In this document: positions 20,572 through 28,544 of the stretch, one piece after another
Layout of the letters: the number at the start of each line of letters is the position of its first letter
Numbering within the stretch: position 1 is the stretch's first letter
Assembly: GCF_900185015.1 (NCBI RefSeq)
Contig: NZ_FXYD01000003.1
Location: 1-64,000, forward strand
Direction of reading: 5' to 3'
DNA: 64,000 bases
DNA from: Octadecabacter ascidiaceicola
GTDB taxonomy: Bacteria; Pseudomonadota; Alphaproteobacteria; Rhodobacterales; Rhodobacteraceae
Notes under the pieces: model-generated
What the model was told of the DNA's origin: nothing
Seen by the model: only the letters and a program-made list of their open reading frames with translations
The model's database searches: none
Translations under genes and position numbers: made by a program

Positions 20572-22088
20572 CCGAACCGCTTGTGAAGCTCGAAGGGCTG
20601 ACCAAAGCCTATCCGGGAGTTGTTGCAAATTCCGATGTATCTTTTGATATACAAGCGGGCGAAGTGCACGCGCTTCTGGGCGAAAACGGCGCTGGTAAAT
20701 CCACCTTGGTCAAAACGATCTACGGATTGGTTAAGCCTGACTCTGGCACGATGACACTGGACGGGCAGCCGTTTACCCCAGCAGAACCACGTGCTGCGCG
20801 TGCGGCTGGTATCGCGATGGTTTTCCAGCATTTTTCACTGTTCGAGGCCTTGAACGTTGCCGAAAACGTTGCCCTTGGGATGGAAAACCCGCCCCCGATG
20901 AACACCCTCGCCCAGCGCATCAAAGAAGTGTCCGAAACCTATGGATTACCACTGGACCCGACGCGTATTGTTGGTGATCTGAGCGCGGGCGAACGCCAAA
21001 GGGTTGAGATTATTCGCTGTCTTTTGCAGGACCCAAAGGTTCTAATTATGGACGAACCGACGAGCGTTTTGACACCACAGGAAGTCGATATTCTGTTCGA
21101 GACTTTGCGCAAGTTGAAGTCCGAAGGGACGGCGATTTTATACATCTCTCATAAGCTTGAGGAGATCCGTGCGCTCTGTGATCACGCCACGGTTTTGCGC
21201 CTTGGAGAGGTCGTTGGGACATGTGTGCCAAAGGAAACCTCGGCACGGGAAATGGCTGAACTGATGGTGGGCGGCACGCTCCATGTGCCGGAACGCGAGA
21301 CTGGAGAAACCGGTGAAACATTGATGAAAATCAGTGGCTTGTCAGCCGCTTCACCGGCGGAGTTTGGCACCTCATTGAAGGACATCACGCTGGAAATTCG
21401 GGCGGGCGATGTCATCGGGATTGGTGGCGTGGCAGGTAACGGGCAAGATGAATTACTTGGGGCGTTGTCGGGCGAAATTCGGGTTGGTGCGGGACAGGTT
21501 GCCTTTATGGGGCGAGACATTGGCCAGCTCGCGCCGGATGCGCGACGAAGCCTTGGGATTTGTGCCGCGCCAGAGGAGCGCATGGGCCATGCGGCCGCGC
21601 CTGACATGTCGCTTACAGAAAACGCGGCCCTGACAGGGCGCAAACGTAAAGCACTGACGAGCAACGGTTTTATCGACTGGGGGAAGACGCGGAACTTCGC
21701 GGAAGAGATCATCGAGCGCTTTGATGTGCGCACCCCGGGGGCGGGCAATGCGGCGCGGTCTTTGAGTGGCGGAAACTTGCAAAAATTCGTCATTGGGCGG
21801 GAAATTCTACAAGATCCTCAGATACTTATCGTCAATCAGCCGACGTGGGGCGTTGATGCGAGCGCGGCGGCGGCCATTCGGCAAGCGTTGCTTGACCTCG
21901 CGGCCAAGGGGGCTGGGGTCATTGTGATCAGCCAAGACCTTGATGAGCTTATGGAAATTTCAGATCAGTTCGCCGCGTTGAACGAAGGGCGGTTGTCGAA
22001 ACCGCGCCCTGCGCAGGGGCTGACGGTTGAGGAAATCGGCCTGATGTTGGGCGGCGCGCACGATATGGAGGTGGCCCATGTTGACTAA
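20568..22088 (+). CDS. BMP-type nucleoside/purine ABC transporter, ATP-binding protein
   Basis: A 506-residue ATPase with two nucleotide-binding domains in one chain, as in sugar and nucleoside importers of the RbsA type. The first domain has Walker A GENGAGKSTL, signature LSAGERQRVE and Walker B VLIMDEPTSVL. The second has a changed Walker A region (GVAGNGQDELL), signature LSGGNLQKFV and IVNQPTWGVDAS, with Gln in place of the catalytic Glu, which is normal for this family. It starts inside the xdhC stop. Directly linked to xdhABC, it should power import of a purine base or nucleoside that XdhABC then oxidises. Confidence 0.93.
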   Translation: MTEPLVKLEGLTKAYPGVVANSDVSFDIQAGEVHALLGENGAGKSTLVKTIYGLVKPDSGTMTLDGQPFTPAEPRAARAAGIAMVFQHFSLFEALNVAENVALGMENPPPMNTLAQRIKEVSETYGLPLDPTRIVGDLSAGERQRVEIIRCLLQDPKVLIMDEPTSVLTPQEVDILFETLRKLKSEGTAILYISHKLEEIRALCDHATVLRLGEVVGTCVPKETSAREMAELMVGGTLHVPERETGETGETLMKISGLSAASPAEFGTSLKDITLEIRAGDVIGIGGVAGNGQDELLGALSGEIRVGAGQVAFMGRDIGQLAPDARRSLGICAAPEERMGHAAAPDMSLTENAALTGRKRKALTSNGFIDWGKTRNFAEEIIERFDVRTPGAGNAARSLSGGNLQKFVIGREILQDPQILIVNQPTWGVDASAAAAIRQALLDLAAKGAGVIVISQDLDELMEISDQFAALNEGRLSKPRPAQGLTVEEIGLMLGGAHDMEVAHVD

Positions 22089-22119
22089 TTTCACACCAAA
22101 AATGACCGTATGGAACGCG

Positions 22120-22152
22120 TATGGGTTTGATATGGGTTTGGTATGGGTGGAT
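22120..22152 (+). repeat. Three 11-base tandem copies in an operon gap
   Basis: TATGGGTTTGA, TATGGGTTTGG and TATGGGTGGAT follow one another in the 69-base gap between the ATPase and permease genes. The last copy supplies a GGGTGG that may act as ribosome binding site for the permease start at 22158. It is the only sizeable gap between xdhA and the second permease. Confidence 0.6.
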
Positions 22153-22157
22153 GCCGT

Positions 22158-23240
22158 ATGATTATTCTTGAGAAACGCCCGCAACCGTCGCAGTTTTGGT
22201 CCTACGGTGCACCGATTGTTGCCGTCTTTGTGACGATGATCTTTGGGGCAGCCCTATTCGCAGCCCTTGGCCAACCACCTATCGAAGCGCTTAGTAAGAT
22301 CTTTTGGGAACCGCTGTTTGGCGAGTTCAGCTTTTTCTACTTGCCGCAACTTTTGATCAAGGGTGCACCTTTGGTTGCCATCGCTCTGGGCCTGTCGCTT
22401 GGGTTTAAGGCAGGGATTTGGAACATTGGCGCGGAGGGGCAGTACATTATCGGGGCGCTTTGCGGTGCTGCCGTGGGCCTTGCGTTTTATCCGATGGAAG
22501 CGCGTTGGCTTGTCCTTCCAGCCATGTTGATTGCGGGGGCACTGGGTGGTTTCGCATGGGCCATGATCCCCGGCATTTTGCGGGTGAAGTTCAACACGAA
22601 CGAGATTTTGGTGTCTTTGATGTTGGTCTATGTGGCCGAACAACTGCTGGCGGCGATGGCGCTGGGCGCGATGAAAAACCCCGAAGGCATGGGGTTTCCG
22701 GGGTCGCGCAACCTGTCGCAGTACGGTTCGGCTAGCTCGTGGATTGACCAAGGGAACGGGATGCATTGGGGCGTCGTGATTGCGCTAATCGCTGTGATTT
22801 TCGCCTATATTCTTTTTGCCCGTCACATCCTTGGGTTTCAGATCAAACTGGCAGGCCAAGCACCACGTGCGGCAGCATTTTCGGGTGTTAGCCCAGCGCG
22901 GTTGGTGCTGTTTTGCCTTGGCGTGTCAGGGGCGTTGGCGGGGATTGCTGGCCTGACGGAAGTGTCCGGCCCTGCGGGGGTTGTGAGCATCGATTTCAAC
23001 GTCGGCTACGGTTTCACAGCGATCATCGTGGCGTTCTTGGGCCGCTTACATCCGGTAGGTATTTTGATGGCGGGGGCGTTGATGGCGCTGACCTATATTG
23101 GCGGCGATGTCGCGCAAAGCTCGCTTGGGTTGCCTAAGGCCGCGATCCAAGTGTTCCAAGGGACGCTTTTGTTTTCGCTGCTAGGGATTGATGTGCTGAC
23201 GAACTACCGCGTGCGGATAAAGCGGGGGGCCGTGGCATGA
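22158..23240 (+). CDS. BMP-type ABC transporter permease, first subunit
   Basis: A 360-residue integral membrane protein of the BPD_transp_2 family. It has about ten hydrophobic segments and the family pattern LGLSLGFKAGIWNIGAEGQY (about residues 75-95), GGFAWAMIPGILRVKFNTNEI in the cytoplasmic loop, and GYGFTAIIVAFLGRLHP near the C-terminus. In these importers two different permeases form the channel; the second is encoded at 23557. I chose the ATG at 22158. Its stop overlaps the start of the small membrane protein (ATGA). Confidence 0.93.
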   Translation: MIILEKRPQPSQFWSYGAPIVAVFVTMIFGAALFAALGQPPIEALSKIFWEPLFGEFSFFYLPQLLIKGAPLVAIALGLSLGFKAGIWNIGAEGQYIIGALCGAAVGLAFYPMEARWLVLPAMLIAGALGGFAWAMIPGILRVKFNTNEILVSLMLVYVAEQLLAAMALGAMKNPEGMGFPGSRNLSQYGSASSWIDQGNGMHWGVVIALIAVIFAYILFARHILGFQIKLAGQAPRAAAFSGVSPARLVLFCLGVSGALAGIAGLTEVSGPAGVVSIDFNVGYGFTAIIVAFLGRLHPVGILMAGALMALTYIGGDVAQSSLGLPKAAIQVFQGTLLFSLLGIDVLTNYRVRIKRGAVA

Positions 23241-23557
23241 GGATTTCCAAGCATAATACACCGATCATCATGGGTGGCCTGATGGGGCTGATGATGATGT
23301 GGATGTTGCACGGTGCCTTGACCGGTGAGGGAACGATTGGTGCGGGTGCTTTGATTGCGTTTATTGCGGCACATGTTGTTTTGGCCGCAATTGCGATTGG
23401 GATGGCTGTGTTTGCGGCCCGTTTGTCACCGCGCGTACGCCAATTCATGGACAGGCTGCACCACCCATCGCTGTCACACGTGGCTGCAATGTTCTCGAGC
23501 GCGGCAGCCGTGGCGCTGGTTTTGCATTTCGGCATTCATGGATTGGGAGGCATCTGA
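23237..23557 (+). CDS. Small membrane protein inside the BMP transporter operon
   Basis: A 106-residue protein with three predicted membrane segments (about 10-30, 35-60, 82-104). The loop between the second and third is basic and histidine-rich (RVRQFMDRLHHPSLSH). Four-base and one-base overlaps with the two permease genes show it is translated with them. The standard BMP importer has no such subunit, so it may be an accessory subunit, a stability factor or a lineage-specific addition. I do not recognise a family. Codon use looks like that of its neighbours. Confidence 0.8.
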   Translation: MRISKHNTPIIMGGLMGLMMMWMLHGALTGEGTIGAGALIAFIAAHVVLAAIAIGMAVFAARLSPRVRQFMDRLHHPSLSHVAAMFSSAAAVALVLHFGIHGLGGI

Positions 23558-24633
23558 TGTTTGGATCTATTGACCCGCAGCTGTTGCTTGCGTCCCTTAT
23601 GGTGGCTGCGACCCCTATTATGCTTGCCGCGATTGGCGAGCTGGTGGTGGAACGTGCCGGGGTTCTGAACCTTGGCGTTGAAGGCATGATGATTACGGGA
23701 TCTGTCATCGGGTTTATTGCTGCGATCAAAACGGGCAACCCGTGGATCGGGTTTGCTGCCGCCGCTTTGGGAGGTGCCGCGCTATCGCTGCTGTTTGGCG
23801 TGTTGACGCAGTTCTTGTTGTCCAATCAGGTGGCGACGGGTTTGGCGTTGACGCTGTTTGGGCTGGGGCTGGCTGCGTTGCTTGGGCAGGGTTATCTTGG
23901 TGTGAAGGCACCTGTATTCCCCGATTGGCATATCCCGCTGCTGGGGGACATTCCGATTATCGGGCCGATCGTTTTCCAGCATGACCCGATGGTTTACCTC
24001 GGGCTTGGCATTGTTGCTGGTGTTTGGTGGTTCCTGAAGAAATCCCGCGCCGGGCTGGTCTTGCGCGCTGTCGGTGAAAACCACGAGGCGGCCCATGCGC
24101 TGGGCTATAATGTGATCCGCGTGCGCATGTTGGCGATCATGTTTGGCGGGGCCTGTGCGGGGCTTGGCGGGGCGTATCTGTCTATCGTGCGGGTGCCGAC
24201 CTATGCGGCGGGGTTGACGGCCGAGATGGGTTGGATTGCTTTGGCGATTGTGGTGTTCGCGGGCTGGAAGCCGGGGCGGTTGCTACTCGGTGCTTATCTG
24301 TTTGGCGGCGTTACGGCGTTGCAGCTCAACCTGCAGGCGGCGGGGCTTTCGTTGCTGGATGTTCTCACGATTGTCGCGCTTGTGGCAGCTGTGGTCGTCG
24401 TAAGTGTCGGGTTTATTCAGAATCGGGCGTTCACGGCAAAGATGCTATGGTGGGCTGCAAGTCTTTGCATCGCGGCGGCATTCTTTAGCTTTTATAAATG
24501 GCTTGGATGGGTTTTTAACGAAACTCTTTGGCTTTCGTCCTCGCCTTATATTGCCACCATCTTCGTTCTGGTCATTATGTCCAGCGGCGGAGCGCCAGGC
24601 TCACTTGGCAAGTCGTTCCATGCCTCACGTTGA
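23557..24633 (+). CDS. BMP-type ABC transporter permease, second subunit
   Basis: A 358-residue membrane protein of the BPD_transp_2 family, the partner of the permease at 22158. It shows the typical GELVVERAGVLNLGVEGMM near the N-terminus, GLALTLFGLGLAALLG, the cytoplasmic coupling stretch RAVGENHEAAHALGYNV and MFGGACAGLGGAYLS. It has an extra C-terminal hydrophobic tail. Its ATG overlaps the stop of the small membrane protein by one base. The substrate-binding protein follows after 39 bases. Confidence 0.93.
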   Translation: MFGSIDPQLLLASLMVAATPIMLAAIGELVVERAGVLNLGVEGMMITGSVIGFIAAIKTGNPWIGFAAAALGGAALSLLFGVLTQFLLSNQVATGLALTLFGLGLAALLGQGYLGVKAPVFPDWHIPLLGDIPIIGPIVFQHDPMVYLGLGIVAGVWWFLKKSRAGLVLRAVGENHEAAHALGYNVIRVRMLAIMFGGACAGLGGAYLSIVRVPTYAAGLTAEMGWIALAIVVFAGWKPGRLLLGAYLFGGVTALQLNLQAAGLSLLDVLTIVALVAAVVVVSVGFIQNRAFTAKMLWWAASLCIAAAFFSFYKWLGWVFNETLWLSSSPYIATIFVLVIMSSGGAPGSLGKSFHASR

Positions 24634-24672
24634 GGCCAATTAAAAACTTAAGAAATCCTAGGGGGATTACAC

Positions 24673-25755
24673 ATGTTGAGAAGAACACTATTGGCGAGCG
24701 CTGCTGCTGCCACGTTCGTTGGTACAAGCCTCGGCGCGCAAGACGTCACAAAAGTCGGTTTCGTATACGTTGGCCCAGTCGGTGACGGCGGTTGGACGTA
24801 TGAGCACAACCAAGGCCGTTTGGCGGTTGAAGCAGAATTTGGCGACGCGGTTGAGACTGTGTTCGTTGAAAGCGTTCCAGAAGGCCCAGACGCAGAACGC
24901 GTGATGACACAGATGGCGCTTGAGGGTGCTGACCTGATCTTCACAACGTCCTTTGGCTACATGGACCCGACAATCAACGTTGCGGCTCAGTTCCCAGACG
25001 TTCGTTTTGAGCACGCGACAGGCTACAAGCAGGCGGACAACGTTTCTGTTTATTCAGCACGTTTCTACGAAGGCCGCGCAGTTCAGGGCCACATCGCGGG
25101 TCAGATCACTGAATCCAACGTGATCGGCTACATCGCGTCCTTCCCGATCCCGGAAGTTATCCGTGGCATCAACTCTGCCTACTTGCACGCCAAGGAAGTG
25201 AACCCAGACGTCGAGTTCAAGATCATCTGGGCCTACACATGGTTCGACCCAGCAAAAGAAGCTGAAGCGGCTAATGTTCTGATCGAACAAGGCGCGGACG
25301 TGATCTTGCAGCATACTGACTCCACAGCTCCACAGGCTGCGGCACAGGCGGCTGGCAACGTTTACACATTCGGCCAAGCGTCAGACATGTCCGAGTTCGG
25401 CCCAATGCCGCGCGTTTCCTCCATCATCGATGACTGGGCACCGTACTACATTGCCCGCACACAGGCTGTTATGGACGGCACATGGGAAAGCACATCCACG
25501 TGGGATGGCATCGGTGCTGGCATGGTTGGCATCGGTGAAATCTCTGACGCGATCCCTGCGGAAGTGAAAGCATCTGCTGAAGACATGGTCGCGCGTTTGG
25601 CGTCTGGTGAATACCACGCGTTCACTGGCCCGATTAACAAACAAGACGGTTCTGCATGGTTGGCTGAAGGCGAAACAGCGCAGGATTACACAGACGATGG
25701 TTTGGCCGGCATGAACTTCTATGTTGAAGGTCTGACCGGTGAGATCCCGCAATAA
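24673..25755 (+). CDS. BMP family substrate-binding protein, purine-type importer
   Basis: A periplasmic binding protein of 360 residues with a signal peptide (LLASAAAATFVGTSLGA). The mature part begins KVGFVYVGPVGDGGWTYEHN, the usual start of BMP/Med-type proteins that bind nucleosides or purine bases. It also has GADLIFTTSFGYMD and the ARFYEGRAVQGHIAGQ segment. A good ribosome binding site (AGGGGG) precedes the start. It is last in the xdh/ABC unit and is followed by a strong terminator. The precise ligand cannot be told from sequence; xanthine, hypoxanthine or guanine is likely from context. Confidence 0.93.
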   Translation: MLRRTLLASAAAATFVGTSLGAQDVTKVGFVYVGPVGDGGWTYEHNQGRLAVEAEFGDAVETVFVESVPEGPDAERVMTQMALEGADLIFTTSFGYMDPTINVAAQFPDVRFEHATGYKQADNVSVYSARFYEGRAVQGHIAGQITESNVIGYIASFPIPEVIRGINSAYLHAKEVNPDVEFKIIWAYTWFDPAKEAEAANVLIEQGADVILQHTDSTAPQAAAQAAGNVYTFGQASDMSEFGPMPRVSSIIDDWAPYYIARTQAVMDGTWESTSTWDGIGAGMVGIGEISDAIPAEVKASAEDMVARLASGEYHAFTGPINKQDGSAWLAEGETAQDYTDDGLAGMNFYVEGLTGEIPQ

Positions 25756-25774
25756 GCGATAGTTCGAATTGACG

Positions 25775-25803
25775 AAAGGCCCGCCAGAGATGGCGGGCCT
25801 TTT
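25775..25803 (+). terminator. Strong terminator of the purine unit
   Basis: A perfect 12-base-pair stem (AAAGGCCCGCCA / TGGCGGGCCTTT) with a GAGA loop and a short T run lies 20 bases after the binding-protein stop. It closes the xdhABC-ABC unit. Confidence 0.9.
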
Positions 25804-25825
25804 GCGTTTGAAGGGCAGGCAAGAA

Positions 25826-25852
25826 AAAGCCTCGCAAAACGCGCGAGGCTTT
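25826..25852 (-). terminator. Second hairpin, oriented for the minus strand
   Basis: AAAGCCTCGC and GCGAGGCTTT form a ten-base-pair stem with a seven-base loop. On the minus strand it is followed by more Ts, so it would end a transcript coming from the right (the reading frame at 25860-26157). The two terminators stand back to back. Confidence 0.75.
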
Positions 25853-25859
25853 CTCAATG

Positions 25860-26157
25860 GAATTGAGAATGTTGACGAGAAAACCCTCTCAACCAACAAA
25901 CACGACTTCGAACAGATCCCTCCAGACCCATATTCGCCTATCGCCAGCCCTCCGTTAAAATGATCGCGAATGATCGCACGGCCCATTTGTGCTGCACTGG
26001 CCAAGCCAGAAATCGTCCAATAAACATCGGAAAATGTCATCAAATATAGAGCAACGATCGATTTGTTGCGGATCAACCCCGACTTGGCGACCGTCGAAAT
26101 CAGGTCCAATCCAACCAGCTCAATCCTATGTCGTCGCACCGCTTCGTCGAAGTTCAC
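25860..26157 (-). pseudogene. Unrecognised gene fragment or decayed gene, minus strand
   Basis: From a GTG at 26157 the minus strand encodes about 90 residues that look like real protein: FDEAVRRHRIELVGLDLIS, SIVALYLMTFSDVYWTISGL, and a C-terminal GGICSKSC. A hairpin terminator for this strand lies directly after it. However, no stop codon occurs in this frame before the hairpin, and the frame runs on antisense through the binding-protein gene. That means the 3' end is lost or frameshifted; another frame has a TGA at about 25856. I do not recognise a family. Treat it as a decayed gene or a gene with a frameshift. The remaining 190 bases up to 26350 hold nothing I can identify. Confidence 0.4.
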
Positions 26158-26350
26158 GGCATGCCTTAACCCTACACAGTTTGAGCCAGTTGACGTTGAC
26201 GTAAACCCACATACATCACAAGACCAAATGGCGATTGTCGCGATGCGCGACTAAGTCTTTGCACCTAATAGTTAAACGTTTCCCCAAAACCTCCACTTCC
26301 CTCCCCTCGCACCCTCCCCTAAGCTCGCGAAAAATTCTAAGGAACGTAAA

Positions 26351-26746
26351 ATGCCATATCGCGGTGCAGGTGGAACGAACGGCGGGGAAGGTAGCTTTCT
26401 GATCGGGATTATCATGATGATTGCAGGGGGGTATTTGCTCCTGAAAGGGATCATGGTGCGGCCGCAATTCGGGTTCGGTAATCAAATGTTCGCTGTGGGT
26501 GGCTTTCCCGTCACAACAGGGCTGGTTCTGGTCCCTTTCGCATTCGGCGTTGGCATGATCTTTTACAACAGCCGGAATTGGATTGGCTGGGTTCTGGCGC
26601 TGGGGTCTGTCCTTGCGCTGGTTGTCGGGGTGATTGCATCTATCAACTTCACCTTGGTGCGGATGAGCGCGTTTGATTTGCTGATGATCATGATCTTGTT
26701 GATCGGTGGTATCGGGCTGTTTTTACGTTCGCTTCGGGGGCGCTGA
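26351..26746 (+). CDS. Small multi-spanning membrane protein, unknown function
   Basis: A 131-residue protein with four predicted membrane segments (about 16-34, 52-72, 78-100, 108-127) and a short glycine-rich N-terminus (PYRGAGGTNGGEGS). The start is supported by TAAGGA eight bases upstream. It ends three bases before the oxidoreductase gene at 26750, so the two are co-transcribed. I do not recognise a family, and nothing suggests a catalytic role. Confidence 0.8.
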   Translation: MPYRGAGGTNGGEGSFLIGIIMMIAGGYLLLKGIMVRPQFGFGNQMFAVGGFPVTTGLVLVPFAFGVGMIFYNSRNWIGWVLALGSVLALVVGVIASINFTLVRMSAFDLLMIMILLIGGIGLFLRSLRGR

Positions 26747-26749
26747 GGT

Positions 26750-27823
26750 ATGATTGATTTTCTGGTTATTGGCGGCGGCATTGCTGGCACGTCTGTCGGT
26801 GCGCGGTTGTCCCACCATGGGCATGTTGTTGTTTTGGAACGTGAAAGCGCGCTGGCGTATCACGCATCGGGGCGCTCTGCCGCGTTGTTTGAGGAAAGCT
26901 ACGGGTTGGCGTCGACCGTTGCGTTGAATGAAGCCAGTCGCGACTATCACTTCGAGGCGAATGGCGGCGTGACCAGCCCGCGTGGGTTGATGTTGGTTGG
27001 GACGGCCGACGACAAAGACACGTTTGAAGCGGATTTGGCGGGGATGCATCTGGACACTATCAGCGTTTCAGAGGCGCGCGCGATGCTGCCGATCCTGAAC
27101 GATACGGTAACGCGGGCTGGCTATGACGCGGATGCGTGGGATCTGGACACGGACCGTCTCGTGCAGAACTTTGCGAGCGAAGTGCGAGGGAATGGCGGCG
27201 AAGTACGAAGCTCGGCTGAAGTTTCAGCCGTGACCCGCACTTCGGCAGGCTGGGACGTTCGCGTTGGAGAAGACGTTTTGAACGCCCGCGTTGTCGTAAA
27301 CGCCGCTGGCGCATGGGTGGATGTGGTCGCTGAAATGGCTGGTATTGCGCCGCTTGGTGTCACGCCATTGCGCCGGTCTATGGCCCGCATCCCTGCCCCC
27401 GGTGGGCATGACGTTTCAGACTGGCCGATGCTGTTTGGCCCCGGTGAAGATTGGTACGCAAAGCCTGACGCAGGTGCGCTGATTGTGTCGCCTGCCGAAG
27501 AGGTTTTCATGCCACCGATGGATGCTTGGGCGGATGATATGATGCTAGCGGAAGGTTTGGCGCGGTATGAGGCGCATGTGACGGAACCCGTAACGCGATT
27601 GCTTTCCAATTGGGCAGGACTGCGCACCTTTGCGCCAGATCGCAATCTGGTTTTGGGGCCGGACAAGGCTGATCCGTCATTTGTTTGGATGGCGGGACAA
27701 GGTGGTTATGGTTTTCAGACCGCACCCGCGGCGAGTCAATTGGCCGCCGATCTAGCAGTTGGAAACACACCGCAAATCGCAGCGGATATGGTCGCGAAGC
27801 TGTCCCCTGCCCGTTTCGTTTAG
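26750..27823 (+). CDS. FAD-dependent oxidoreductase, D-amino-acid dehydrogenase-like
   Basis: A 357-residue protein of the DAO fold. The N-terminal Rossmann motif is VIGGGIAGTSVGARLSHHG, followed by HASGRSAALFEESYG. The FAD-contacting VVVNAAGAWVD lies in the middle and GQGGYGFQTAPA near the C-terminus. This pattern is close to D-arginine dehydrogenase and related enzymes that oxidise amines or D-amino acids; the substrate cannot be assigned. The end overlaps that of the convergent Hint-domain gene by four bases. Confidence 0.85.
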   Translation: MIDFLVIGGGIAGTSVGARLSHHGHVVVLERESALAYHASGRSAALFEESYGLASTVALNEASRDYHFEANGGVTSPRGLMLVGTADDKDTFEADLAGMHLDTISVSEARAMLPILNDTVTRAGYDADAWDLDTDRLVQNFASEVRGNGGEVRSSAEVSAVTRTSAGWDVRVGEDVLNARVVVNAAGAWVDVVAEMAGIAPLGVTPLRRSMARIPAPGGHDVSDWPMLFGPGEDWYAKPDAGALIVSPAEEVFMPPMDAWADDMMLAEGLARYEAHVTEPVTRLLSNWAGLRTFAPDRNLVLGPDKADPSFVWMAGQGGYGFQTAPAASQLAADLAVGNTPQIAADMVAKLSPARFV

Positions 27824-28362
27824 GCGACGGCGACCATCAGTTCCCAAGATCGCAATGTCATGTAGCCCAAATCGCATTCGCCCTCAGGCATAATCGACTC
27901 AATTGGAACGCCTTCTGCGAACAAGATGTGCTGTTCGGCCAGTGAAATCTGAATGTAGCTAACGGGAATTTTTGCGCGGACCACTTTCACGTTCGGGTGG
28001 CTCACGGCGAGGGACTTTGCCCGAACCAGCACCGCGTCCGCCCCAAACATTAAAGGGACGCGGATGTGTTCAAACAAAACGCGGTGCTGCGGCCCGACGT
28101 TTAGGTCAGAATGTGGAAGACCAAACCCAAGTGCGCCCTGCGCGATACAAACTGGGAAATGATTGCGTTCACTCGGTGCCGCAAATGCTTCACGGATGTT
28201 GGCAATTGGCTGTGGGCCATGATCGCGGGTTTCAACCATATCACCGATCTGCAAATCACGCGCTGCACGTTGCCCTGTGGGGGTTAAAATGCGGGTCTGT
28301 GGTGTGATGCCAAACGCTGCAATCCATGGGGCAAGCGCCTGTAGCTCTGGTTGAAATCTCAT
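27820..28362 (-). CDS. Hint-domain protein
   Basis: A 180-residue protein made mostly of a Hint (hedgehog/intein) fold of the type common in Rhodobacteraceae. It shows TRILTPTGQRAARDLQIGDMVETRDHGPQPI and HRVLFEHIRVPLMFG, then VSYIQISLAEQHILFAEG near the end. In self-splicing members the block starts with Cys or Ser; here the equivalent stretch reads FGITPQTRIL, so the nucleophile seems absent. I chose the ATG at 28362; the frame extends upstream without family similarity. Members of this group are often parts of secreted or surface proteins, but this one is short and stands alone. Function unknown. Confidence 0.8.
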   Translation of the reverse strand: MRFQPELQALAPWIAAFGITPQTRILTPTGQRAARDLQIGDMVETRDHGPQPIANIREAFAAPSERNHFPVCIAQGALGFGLPHSDLNVGPQHRVLFEHIRVPLMFGADAVLVRAKSLAVSHPNVKVVRAKIPVSYIQISLAEQHILFAEGVPIESIMPEGECDLGYMTLRSWELMVAVA

Positions 28363-28544
28363 ATCTGCTCTTTCCGATGTCGTTCCTCGGTTTAAACAAT
28401 TTCTAATGTAGCAAACTGGCGCCATCGTGACGCAATTGAGGCAAGTGTTGTCAGTTTTACCTGTACTTTTGGACAGTTCGTTTTAAATGTTCGACGCTAG
28501 ACCGTTCACGTTGACCCCACGAGAGAGACGCGCAAAAGTACCCC

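Noticed and set aside
21781-21880. Gln instead of Glu in the second Walker B of the ABC ATPases as a loss of function
   Set aside because: The QPT pattern in the second domain occurs in both importers in this window and is normal for RbsA-type ATPases.
25381-25859. Extension of the minus-strand frame through the terminators and the binding-protein gene
   Set aside because: The translated hairpin and antisense part has no protein character. Only the first 90 or so codons are plausible.
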